Both the position numbers and the translations under genes were made by a program. From contig JAIVJS010000076.1 of the NCBI GenBank assembly GCA_020199905.1, positions 1 through 64,000 on the forward strand: a stretch of DNA of 64,000 nt, read 5' to 3'. Positions 56,736 to 64,000 of this stretch are shown here, piece after piece. Each line of letters opens with the position of its first letter. Within the stretch, counting starts at the first letter, position 1. This DNA is from Acidobacteriota bacterium. Its GTDB lineage: Bacteria; Acidobacteriota; Thermoanaerobaculia; UBA5066; Gp7-AA6. Under the pieces are notes generated by a model. The model saw only the letters and a program-made list of their open reading frames with translations. It was not told the origin of the DNA and ran no database searches.

Positions 56736-59031
56736 TCGCGCCGCCGGCGACGACGCTGTCGGGGCGGTACTCGAGGACGGCTTCATGGCGGCCGGCCGGG
56801 ACGCGGAAGCCCACGAACGCGTGGTTGTACGTGAGCGTCGGCGCGGGCCGTCCGTCGACACGCAGCTTCCACCCCGGCCAGTCCGTCATCGACGTTCCCA
56901 CCACGGCCGGCGCCTGCGCCTCGATCATCAGCGCAAGACGCTGGACGCCGTAGCCGGCAATCGAAACGGACGCCGGTCCGTTTTCCTGCGACTCTTCTCC
57001 GCGCGCTTCCCCTTCGGAGAGGACGCCCTGTTCGCGAAAATCCGGGATCGCCGCCAGGGCCGCCAGCCGCCGCTGGGCATCCGGCTCGGACCGGACGCGG
57101 CGCGGCGCGAACGCGCGAGGAAGGACTCCGGGATTCTCGACGAGAATCCCTTCCGCCCCGCGAGAGAGGACGCGCCACCCGGGCGGCGTCTCGTTGCCCT
57201 CGGGCATCAGAAACCACCGGACGTTCAGGAACGAGAGAAACGGCCGGGTCGGGTCGTCGATCCGATTGAACCAGACGGGCTGGTGAACGCACCAGAGAGG
57301 AAACGTGTCGTAGAGGGGCTTGAAGGTCATCGCCTCGTAGCCGCGGACGTCCTCGAGCTCGTACAGCGCCGCGATGTTCGGGACGAAGGCGACGCCGACG
57401 GCGGTCGTGCGCCACGGCAGCTCGCGGGGAATGTTCCGGAAAGAGGCCAGCTGCGGGTAAAACGCCGACGCGCGATACGTCGGATAGATGCCGCCTTCCT
57501 CGAGGCGCCTCTCGACGAACAGCAGCACGAGGCACGCGCCGACCGCCGCCGCCCCCCGGCGGCGCGGGATCACGGCGAAGAGAAGCACGGCGGCGGCCAG
57601 CGGGACAGCCTGGTAGAGGAAGCGGTCGCGGAAGAATTCGGGAGGCAGCGCCAGCGAAGCGAACCGCGGGCCTCCCCGGACATAGAGAAGGGAGATCACG
57701 GCAAGCGCGGCGACGCCGCCCCAGATCGCGAGCCGGCGCCGCTCGAGGGTTCGGAGTCTCTCCGCCCCGATTGCGGCGAGCCCCGCGGTCGCAAATGCCC
57801 CGAGAAAGACCATCCGCTCGTTGATCCCGATGTCGAAAAGCGGGAGCCTCGTGATCGCGTCCGTGACGACGGGAATCCGGGCGCCGACGGCCGCCCCGAG
57901 CAGGCCGATCGTCGCGAACGCCCACGCCTCCCGCCGGCGGGAGAGAAGACCGGCGAGCGCGAAGGGCCAGAGGATCGCGCCCGCGTATGTCGAGGGCTCG
58001 ACGAGTCCCGCCGGGGTGTTGCCGTGGCCGGCGAACCCCCAGGCGAACGGCTGCAGATCCGGGAGGGCGCGGCGAAGGGCGTCGGCCAGCGGCAGCGACT
58101 TCTTCACGTGAGCGTAATAACCGGTCCGGAAAAACTGCTCGAGCGTGTGCGGCAGCGCCTCGGCCAGCGGAAGCAGCAGGACGGCGCAGAGGCTCAGGGT
58201 GAGCGCGCCGGCCAGAAGCGAAAGCAGCAGGCCGCGTTTCCGCTTCGAGGCATCGGTGCCGGAGAGCTCGAAAAGAAAGTAGATGCCCGCTCCCGTGACG
58301 CAGTGCAGGAGAGACTCGGGATGCCCGGAGGTCAGGATCAGAAAGAGCGAGATCACGGTGATCGCGACCGCCGACCGTCCCGGCGATCGCGCCAGCCGGC
58401 GCAGCCCGAGAAACAGAAGAGGAAGCGGCGCGGCCGCCGGCGTCAGCGGGTATCCGAGGAAAAAAACCATGTAGTCGCAGAAGGCCCACGCCGCGGCGCC
58501 GAGGAGAGCCGGGACCTCGGAGCAGCCGATCTCCCGGAAGAAGAGCCAGGCGGCGAGGAGCGCCAGGAAATACCGGAGGGCCATCTCGAACGTCCACGCC
58601 TGTCCGAGGGGAAGCAGGAAGCCGATCCACGTCGCCGGGTGGAGGACCACGGGCTGCTGGACCGCGAGAAGGGGCTCGCCCGTGAGGACGAACCGGTTCC
58701 AGAGCGGCAGGCGGCCGTTTTTCGCGGCGTCGCGCACCGCCTTGCGCCAGGGGACCTCCTGATAGATGACGTCCCCTAAGAGCGGCGTCTGCGCCGTCTC
58801 GACGCCCTGCTCCGCGGCGTGGGACGCCAGCGGGGGCGTGAGATACGGGATGTCGATCGGCGCGTGAACTCCCGCGGTCAACAGGGCCCGGCCGACGAGA
58901 AGAAACGGGCCGAGAGAGAGGAGAAGCGCCGCGCGGCGCGTGACGGGAAAAACGTAACGGTTCGCCAGGAACAGGCACAACGCCGCGGTGCCGAAATACA
59001 CCGCCAGAAGGCGCAGGACGAGAAGGAACAC
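56626..59031 (-). CDS. YfhO-family membrane protein, paralogue A
   Basis: 801 aa from GTG 59031. About 12-13 helices in the first ~470 residues (LLVLRLLAVYFGTAALCLFL, YVFPVTRRAALLLSLGPFLL), then a large periplasmic domain. Shared YfhO features: VPWRKAVRDAAKNGRLPLWN, LEDVRGYEAMTFKPLYDTFP, LWCVHQPVWFNRIDDPTRPF, and a C-terminal beta domain with DWPGWKLRVDGRPAP, YNHAFVGFRVPAGRH. Family members are thought to transfer or flip glycosyl lipids (YfhO in lipoteichoic acid glycosylation). Start follows paralogue B's stop by 11 nt. Its 3' end overlaps the convergent gene by 110 nt. Confidence 0.82.
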   Translation of the reverse strand: MFLLVLRLLAVYFGTAALCLFLANRYVFPVTRRAALLLSLGPFLLVGRALLTAGVHAPIDIPYLTPPLASHAAEQGVETAQTPLLGDVIYQEVPWRKAVRDAAKNGRLPLWNRFVLTGEPLLAVQQPVVLHPATWIGFLLPLGQAWTFEMALRYFLALLAAWLFFREIGCSEVPALLGAAAWAFCDYMVFFLGYPLTPAAAPLPLLFLGLRRLARSPGRSAVAITVISLFLILTSGHPESLLHCVTGAGIYFLFELSGTDASKRKRGLLLSLLAGALTLSLCAVLLLPLAEALPHTLEQFFRTGYYAHVKKSLPLADALRRALPDLQPFAWGFAGHGNTPAGLVEPSTYAGAILWPFALAGLLSRRREAWAFATIGLLGAAVGARIPVVTDAITRLPLFDIGINERMVFLGAFATAGLAAIGAERLRTLERRRLAIWGGVAALAVISLLYVRGGPRFASLALPPEFFRDRFLYQAVPLAAAVLLFAVIPRRRGAAAVGACLVLLFVERRLEEGGIYPTYRASAFYPQLASFRNIPRELPWRTTAVGVAFVPNIAALYELEDVRGYEAMTFKPLYDTFPLWCVHQPVWFNRIDDPTRPFLSFLNVRWFLMPEGNETPPGWRVLSRGAEGILVENPGVLPRAFAPRRVRSEPDAQRRLAALAAIPDFREQGVLSEGEARGEESQENGPASVSIAGYGVQRLALMIEAQAPAVVGTSMTDWPGWKLRVDGRPAPTLTYNHAFVGFRVPAGRHEAVLEYRPDSVVAGGAISLAALAISLFFLRFPRRRKPEDRSPRREREAERAP

Positions 59032-59042
59032 GGCGGGGGAGT

Positions 59043-61358
59043 CTATCCGCGCCCTCGCGTCCGGCGGCGCCGCCACCATGGGCCCGCGGCAATGGCGAGG
59101 AGTCCGGCGGCGCACGCGGCGACGCCCGGCAGAAAGCCGGGAGGCCGGTACGAGAGGCGGATGCGGCGCACTCCCCCGGGAATCCGGATTCCGACGAAGG
59201 CGTGGTTCACGGTCTGGATCGGAAGACGGGTTCCCTCTTCCACGGCGCGCCAGCCCGGCCAGTCCGGCAGGGACGTCGCGGCGAGAAACGGCGCGGGCGA
59301 GACCGTCACCAGCTCGAAGTCGGGCCCTGACTCCCGCACGGAGATCCGCGTCGCCGGGTTTCGTTCCTCCCCCGAGGCTCCTCGCACCCACGCGGCTTGT
59401 GAGAAGTCCTGCGCGGACGCCATCGCGCGGAGGATCGACGCGGTGTCGGGCGCGGAGATCACGCGCGCCGGCGCGAAGGCACGCGGGAGCGCCCGCGGAT
59501 TTTCGAAGACGGCCGCCGCGCCGGTGCGGGCCCGCACGCGAAAGCCCGGGGGAACCGGCGCGTCCGGCGCCGCGATCGCGAACCGCATTCCGAGAAAGGA
59601 GAGGAAGGGGCGGCCTGGATCGTCGATCCGGTTGAACGACGCCGGCTGAGGAACGCACCACAAGGGGAACGTGTCCGCGAAGCGGTCGAGCACGATCGAT
59701 TCGTATCCGCGGACGTCTTCGAGTCCGAACAGCGCCGAGCCGTTGGGCCGGAGATCCGAGCCCGTCGCCCCTACGCGCGCGCCGGAGGCGACGAGGCCGT
59801 CCGGAAGGGCTTCGCGCGGCGCGAGCGCTTCGGCCGCGACGGTCGGATACGTGCCTCCCATCTCGAGTCCGCGCTGGATCACTAAGAGGGCGAGCGCGGC
59901 GGCGGCCACGCGTGCGCCTCGGCGGCGCCAGGCGAACGCGGCGGCGGCGAGCACCGCCACGGGGACGATCTCGAAGAGAAACTGCGCCCCGACGAAGGCC
60001 TCGGGAAGATCGCGTTCCCGGAGCAGTCCCGCCGCGGCGACACGCGCGCCGATCAGGAGAACCAGCACGCCGCCCGCGGCCGCCGCCAGCCGCGCGGAGT
60101 CGGCGGCGCGCAGGGCATCGAGTCCCAGCGCCGCGAGGCCGGCGAGGCCGAAGGCGGCGAGGAAGACGAGCCTGTAGTTCAGCGCGAGAGAGAACCCGGG
60201 CAGCCGCGCGAGAAGATCGATGAGGCCGGGAGCGCTGACGCCGAGCAGCAGCCCCGCGGCGAGACAACTCGCAAAGAGCGCGCGGCCCTCCCGCCGGCGC
60301 GCGGCCCCCAGCGCCGCGAGGGGAAAGAGAACCGCGCCGGCATAGGGGAGCGGCATCCCCGAGCCGTCCCCGCGCTGCTGGACCGGGCTCTTGCCGTAGA
60401 TCCCGTGCGCGAAGGGCAGGAGCGCGGGGACGAGGCGGCCCGCGGCGGCCCCGGGCGGGACCGACTGCCGCTCGACGCCCGTTTCGAGCCGCGCCCGCCG
60501 CTCGCGGTACTCCGCCGAGTGCGGAATCGCCTCCAGCAGCGGAAAGAGCTGAGGTCCTGAAAGGAGAAACGCCAGAGCGGCGGCCGCGCCTCCCCGCAGC
60601 AGAGCCCGCCGACCCCTTCCCGCGCCGCCGCGCCGCGCCCGACCGACGAGATCCGCGGCGAAGACGGCGGCCCCGACGACGCTCGTGTGGAAGAACGTCT
60701 CCGGATGCCCGCCCGCAAGAGAGAGAAGCAGCGCCGCGACCGTGAGCGCGATTCCGCGCGCCCCGCCCCCGGCGATCCGGCGCAGGCCGAGAAGCAGGAG
60801 CGGGAAGGTCGCCGTGGAGGGGCCGACGCTCCAGCCGTTCCAGAAGACGAGATAGGTCGAAAATCCCCACGCCGTGGCGCCGGCAAGAGCGGCGGCCGGC
60901 GAGAGCTCGAGGTCGCGGAAATAGAGATATCCGGAGAGGAGCCCCAGAAACAGGGTGAACGCGCACGAGAAAGTCCACGACAGGGGCAACGGCAGAAAGA
61001 TGCCGGCCCACGTCGCCGGATGGAAGATCCCGGCCTGCGCGGTCGCGAGCAAAGGGTTGCCCGCCAGGACGAACCGGTTCCAGAACGGAAACCGTCCGGC
61101 GGCGAAGGCCTCTCGAACCGCCGCCCGCCAGGGGAGGTTCGCGAACGCGAGGTCCGAGAGGATCGGGTTTGCGGGCGGAGGCGTGAGCGCTCCGGCGGAC
61201 GAGCGCCACGGAACGAAGGGCGGATAGAGGTCGGCCGGGCCGTACACGCCCCCCGACAGCATCGCCCTGCCGGTAAACACGAGCGGAAGCAGCACCAGCA
61301 GAAGAGCGGCCCACCGGGAGACGTGTCCTGCGTAGCGCCGCGCCAGCCAGACCGACAA
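59043..61358 (-). CDS. YfhO-family membrane protein, paralogue B
   Basis: 771 aa from TTG 61358. Same architecture and motifs as paralogue A (LPWRAAVREAFAAGRFPFWN, LEDVRGYESIVLDRFADTFP, WCVPQPASFNRIDDPGRPF, DWPGWRAVEEGT, NHAFVGIRIPGG). By comparison with A, the N-terminal helix continues upstream of the TTG in frame (RIETVALWGTYAAAAALSVW), but the only candidate start there is a CTG in CTGAGAATCGAG, so the true start is uncertain. Tandem duplication with A in one transcript. Likely works in envelope glycolipid assembly. Confidence 0.82.
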   Translation of the reverse strand: MSVWLARRYAGHVSRWAALLLVLLPLVFTGRAMLSGGVYGPADLYPPFVPWRSSAGALTPPPANPILSDLAFANLPWRAAVREAFAAGRFPFWNRFVLAGNPLLATAQAGIFHPATWAGIFLPLPLSWTFSCAFTLFLGLLSGYLYFRDLELSPAAALAGATAWGFSTYLVFWNGWSVGPSTATFPLLLLGLRRIAGGGARGIALTVAALLLSLAGGHPETFFHTSVVGAAVFAADLVGRARRGGAGRGRRALLRGGAAAALAFLLSGPQLFPLLEAIPHSAEYRERRARLETGVERQSVPPGAAAGRLVPALLPFAHGIYGKSPVQQRGDGSGMPLPYAGAVLFPLAALGAARRREGRALFASCLAAGLLLGVSAPGLIDLLARLPGFSLALNYRLVFLAAFGLAGLAALGLDALRAADSARLAAAAGGVLVLLIGARVAAAGLLRERDLPEAFVGAQFLFEIVPVAVLAAAAFAWRRRGARVAAAALALLVIQRGLEMGGTYPTVAAEALAPREALPDGLVASGARVGATGSDLRPNGSALFGLEDVRGYESIVLDRFADTFPLWCVPQPASFNRIDDPGRPFLSFLGMRFAIAAPDAPVPPGFRVRARTGAAAVFENPRALPRAFAPARVISAPDTASILRAMASAQDFSQAAWVRGASGEERNPATRISVRESGPDFELVTVSPAPFLAATSLPDWPGWRAVEEGTRLPIQTVNHAFVGIRIPGGVRRIRLSYRPPGFLPGVAACAAGLLAIAAGPWWRRRRTRGRG

Positions 61359-61482
61359 CGCGGCGGCGGCGGCGTAGGTCCCCCAGAGGGCGACGGTCTC
61401 GATTCTCAGGATGCGGGGGATGTTACTTGACGGCTGAAGGACGGGAGTCGGCGAGAGTATCCGTGGAGAGTCATTCCGAAAA

Positions 61483-61808
61483 ATGACCCACCCGGCATTA
61501 TTCGTCTTCCACGGCGCGCCGACGCTGGCGCTCCAGACCGACAGAGCGTCGCGGGGGACGCGCCCGCCGGCGACGCCACCTCGACGAAACCCGGAGGCCG
61601 GAGTCGAGCCGTGGGCGGAAGAGTTCGACCGCTGGGTCGCGGAAAGGCTCGAGGCTCTGGAGATCCCGGCGCTCGAATCCTACGCGCGTCTCGCGCCCCA
61701 CGCCGCGCTCGCCGTCCCGGGAATCCGATCGGGTCGTCGGCGTCTACGAAGGATTCCAGTACGGGGCGCGGTCTCTGCGAAGCTTTGCGTTACGGACGTT
61801 AAGAGTCG
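61483..61808 (+). pseudogene. Decayed extradiol dioxygenase (LigB/DODA family)
   Basis: PALFVFHGAPTLAL at the start, then WAEEFDRWVAERLEALEIPA and LESYARLAPHAALAVPG, then, in another frame from about 61735, DRVVGVYEGFQYGARSLRSF. These are the N-terminal, late and C-terminal blocks of a 4,5-DOPA-type extradiol dioxygenase (~260 aa). The catalytic middle (about 150 aa, including the metal His) is deleted, and a frameshift precedes the last block. Divergent from the YfhO operon; no complete copy is in the window. Confidence 0.8.
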
Positions 61809-61858
61809 AGAGCTCAGAGATCAAGACTCAAAACTGACTGCTGACAACTGACAACGTT
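61796..61858. repeat. Drifting heptad array 3' of rseP
   Basis: GTTAAGA, GTCGAGA, GCTCAGA, GATCAAG, ACTCAAA, ACTGACT, GCTGACA, ACTGACA in 7-nt register, passing from the TTGAGAG-like to the AGCTGAC-like flavour. It begins in the last codons of the dioxygenase remnant and ends at the stop of rseP. Confidence 0.8.
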
Positions 61859-63219
61859 CAAAACGGCCACCACTTGGACGGGATGTTCTTGGCGATGTCG
61901 TTGTAGAGCACGACGGTCATGAGCGCCAGGATCATCAGGAACCCGAGCTGCAGGATGCGCTCCTTGACCCGAAGAGAGAAGTCGCGGCGGACCGCCCCTT
62001 CGATCGTCAGCAGGAACAGATGCCCGCCGTCGAGCACCGGAATCGGCAGCAGGTTGAAGATTCCGAGCTGAAGCGAGACGGCCGCCATCAGGGCAACCAG
62101 CGGGACGGCGCCCGTCCGGGCCGCGTCTCCCGAGAACTTCGCGATGTCGAGGGGGCCGGACATGGTCTTCATGCTCGCCCGCCCGCGGAAGAGGCGGCCC
62201 AGCACGGAAAACGTGGTTCGCGTGTCGGTTCCGATGCGGCGCCACGCCTCGACGACCGCCTGCCGCAGAGGAAAGCGCTCCAGGACCTCGGGCAGATCCG
62301 CGCCGACCTGCACGCCGACCTTCCAGCTGTCGCCCTCCTTCCGCGGAGAAACGGAGACGACGCCCGGCTTCCCGTCGCGGTGAAACGCGACCGGAAACGG
62401 GCCCGGCGCTGCAGCGGAGACGGCCCCGACGAATTTTTCGAAGATCTCTTCCGGCGCGCCCCGGATCGGACGGCCGCCGATCGCGTCGATGACGTCGCCC
62501 GGCTTCAAGCCCGCCTTCGCCGCCGGTGAGCCGGAGACGACGACCGCGACGCGCGGCGCCACGTTGCGCCCGGCATCGGGCAGCAGGCCAACGTCGCCGA
62601 GATCGTGTGAACCCACGGCGCGAGGGACGACCTTCAGGAACACTCCGGAACCGTTGCGGTCCACCTCGACGTCGAGCTTCTCGCGCGCGTTCATCAGGAA
62701 CAGGTACTGCGCGTCGCGCCAGCGGGGCGTCTCCCGCCCGGCGATCGAGACGATGCGGTCTCCCGGGTGAAAACCGGCCTCCGCCCCCGCGGACTTGTCC
62801 TCGACGATCTTGATGATGGCCGGCTGGAGCTCGTACGCGGGCACCCGAACCCCGAGGGCGAACACGGCCGTGTGAAGGACGAGCGCGAGCACGAAGTTCA
62901 TCCCGGGCCCGGCCAGCAGGATCAGAGCGCGCTGCCACCGCTTTCCGACCGGCGGCGCGGCGGTGGACGTTCCCTCCGCCAGAGTCGACTCGTCCGGCCC
63001 GAGGCCGACGACGCGCACGTAGCCGCCGAGAGGAATCGCGGAAACGCGGTAGTCCGTTCCCCGGCGCTTTATTCCGAAGAGCCGCTTTCCGAAGCCGATC
63101 GAGAACACCTCGACGGGAAAGCGGAAGGCCTTGGCGACGGCAAAGTGCCCGAATTCGTGCACGACGACGAGCACGGACAGGACGACGATCAGCGCGAGTG
63201 TGTTTCCGACGATGGTCAA
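61858..63219 (-). CDS. rseP: Site-2 metalloprotease RseP
   Basis: 453 aa. Zinc site HEFGHFAVAKAFRFPVEVFS (HExxH), SIPLGGYVRVVG-type SAIPLGGYVRVVGLGP, membrane GPGMNFVLALVLH, two PDZ domains (DKSAGAEAGFHPGDRIVSIA, and GSPAAKAGLKPGDVIDAIGG), and the second metal/LDG motif NLLPIPVLDGGHLFLL. Four to five membrane helices. RseP cleaves anti-sigma factors within the membrane; the RskA-type protein at 1297 is of the substrate class. 23 nt downstream of dxr. Confidence 0.94.
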   Translation of the reverse strand: MTIVGNTLALIVVLSVLVVVHEFGHFAVAKAFRFPVEVFSIGFGKRLFGIKRRGTDYRVSAIPLGGYVRVVGLGPDESTLAEGTSTAAPPVGKRWQRALILLAGPGMNFVLALVLHTAVFALGVRVPAYELQPAIIKIVEDKSAGAEAGFHPGDRIVSIAGRETPRWRDAQYLFLMNAREKLDVEVDRNGSGVFLKVVPRAVGSHDLGDVGLLPDAGRNVAPRVAVVVSGSPAAKAGLKPGDVIDAIGGRPIRGAPEEIFEKFVGAVSAAAPGPFPVAFHRDGKPGVVSVSPRKEGDSWKVGVQVGADLPEVLERFPLRQAVVEAWRRIGTDTRTTFSVLGRLFRGRASMKTMSGPLDIAKFSGDAARTGAVPLVALMAAVSLQLGIFNLLPIPVLDGGHLFLLTIEGAVRRDFSLRVKERILQLGFLMILALMTVVLYNDIAKNIPSKWWPF

Positions 63220-63242
63220 GAGGCTGCTCCGTTTCTGATCTT

Positions 63243-64000
63243 CTAGTTGGCGACCGCCGCTCGGGACAGCCGGTGGATGATTTCCGAGGCGCGCCGGCGT
63301 GCCATTCCGTCAATTTCTTCCGCTTCGTCCAGGGTCGAGGGGGCGGCGACCGGCCCCGCGGCCGAGGCCGTCTCCGAGACCACGGAAACGATCTCCGGAA
63401 AGGAAATCTTCCCCTGCAGGAACGCGGCGACGGCGACCTCGTTGGCTCCGTTGACGATGGCGGGCATTCCCCCTCCGGCGCGCAGGGCCTCCCGGGCGAC
63501 CTCGACGGCCGGATATCGCTCGGCTTCGAGCTCGAAGAACTCGAGCCGCTTGACGGAAACGAGGTCGAGGCGGCCGAACCGGTTGGGAAGCCGGTCCGGG
63601 TAGTTCAACGCGTACGCGATCGGGAACTTCATGTCGTTCTTGGCGAGCTGCGCCAGCAGAGAGCCGTCCTCGAACTCGACGAAGGAGTGGATGACCGACT
63701 GGGGATGGAGGACGACGGCGATTCGTTCGGGCGGCAGGCCGAAGAGAAAGTGCGCCTCGATGATCTCCAGCCCCTTGTTCATCATGGTGGCCGAGTCGAT
63801 GGTGATCTTCGGACCCATCTTCCACGTCGGATGGGCGAGCGCGTCTTCGACCGTGATCGCGTCGAAGGTCAAAACGTCCCGTTCGCGAAACGGGCCGCCC
63901 GACGCGGTGAGCACGATGCGCTCCACCTCGGACGCGCGTCCGCTCCGCATCGCCTGGTGGATGGCGCTGTGCTCCGAATCCACCGGAAGAATCTCGGCGC
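63243..64000 (-). CDS. dxr: 1-deoxy-D-xylulose 5-phosphate reductoisomerase, partial
   Basis: Runs off the right edge; about 252 C-terminal codons are present. Motifs: LPVDSEHSAIHQ, LTASGGPFRERDVLTFDAIT, TWKMGPKITIDSATMMNKGL, HPQSVIHSFVEFEDGS, and the C-terminal domain VNGANEVAVAAFLQGKISFP. The E and M/K residues at the NADPH/metal site (SGGPF, KMGPKI, MMNKGLE) are intact. Dxr makes MEP in the non-mevalonate isoprenoid pathway. The dxr-rseP order is the common bacterial arrangement. Confidence 0.96.
   Translation of the reverse strand, partial: AEILPVDSEHSAIHQAMRSGRASEVERIVLTASGGPFRERDVLTFDAITVEDALAHPTWKMGPKITIDSATMMNKGLEIIEAHFLFGLPPERIAVVLHPQSVIHSFVEFEDGSLLAQLAKNDMKFPIAYALNYPDRLPNRFGRLDLVSVKRLEFFELEAERYPAVEVAREALRAGGGMPAIVNGANEVAVAAFLQGKISFPEIVSVVSETASAAGPVAAPSTLDEAEEIDGMARRRASEIIHRLSRAAVAN

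Noticed and set aside
56785..58779. 664-codon plus-strand frame opposite YfhO paralogue A
   Set aside because: Arg/Glu/Gln-rich shadow frame; the minus-strand frame has clear membrane helices and family motifs.

Overview
The window is a gene-dense, high-GC bacterial chromosome segment that looks like ordinary core genome plus lineage-specific genes. No phage, plasmid, insertion-sequence, CRISPR, rRNA or tRNA signature was seen. The gene mix points to an aerobic or facultative Gram-negative. It includes BamD, RseP, Dxr, a DUF4331 protein, a bacterial SUI1/eIF1 homologue, a TIGR03960 radical SAM protein, YfhO-type membrane proteins, a PASTA protein, a Ser/Thr kinase and a Tes-like radical SAM enzyme. 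Acidobacteriota (for example a Thermoanaerobaculia- or Vicinamibacteria-like lineage) is my best guess. That is inference from gene content, not a marker-gene result.

Layout. 1-6.8 kb: end fragment of class I fructose-bisphosphatase, a TIM-barrel protein, then two consecutive ECF sigma/anti-sigma modules, each divergent from a secreted protein (DUF4331 protein; ferritin-like protein). 6.9-9.2 kb: a three-gene OpuC-type osmolyte ABC transporter with ATGA overlaps. 9.2-13.7 kb: a flavoenzyme carrying flavin-dependent-halogenase motifs, a chalcone-isomerase-like protein, and a metallopeptidase/ATP-grasp pair. 13.7-22.5 kb: CDGSH protein, secreted unknown, two GGDEF proteins, Smr, OsmC, MBL hydrolase, alpha/beta hydrolase, RlmN. 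22.6-33.8 kb: threonine synthase, TIGR03960 radical SAM, a PTPS with an ExxHGH motif, GNAT with a leader ORF, an MFS-acyltransferase fusion, TypA/BipA, RecQ. 33.9-42.6 kb: S9 peptidase, SUI1, histidine phosphatase, PepSY-like protein, RlmA-like methyltransferase, Ser/Thr kinase next to a haem-sensor HAMP protein, RhlE. 42.8-46.4 kb: a minus-strand operon of membrane protein, glycine oxidase and Tes-like radical SAM. 46.7-49.0 kb: cyclophilin, AmgK-like kinase, TatA, Fis-type regulator. 49.5-52.7 kb: a secreted unknown and a tightly overlapped bamD-rpe-PASTA operon. 52.9-64 kb: PHP phosphoesterase, endonuclease IV, membrane proteins, two YfhO paralogues, an extradiol dioxygenase remnant, RseP and the 3' part of Dxr.

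The most unusual structure is intergenic. More than a dozen gaps hold degenerate arrays in a strict 7-nt register, in several sequence flavours (TTGAGAG, AGCTGTC, CAGTTTT/CGGTTTT, CAACGCT, GGCGGGA, GTCGGCG). They often occur as facing inverted pairs, and they commonly abut or supply the stop codons of neighbouring genes. A second family, a 110-220 bp palindromic element, occurs four times; three copies sit immediately 3' of a stop codon in the same orientation, and two carry a CCCTCTCC/GGGGAGAGGG hairpin. These two repeat systems are the best candidates for something undescribed.
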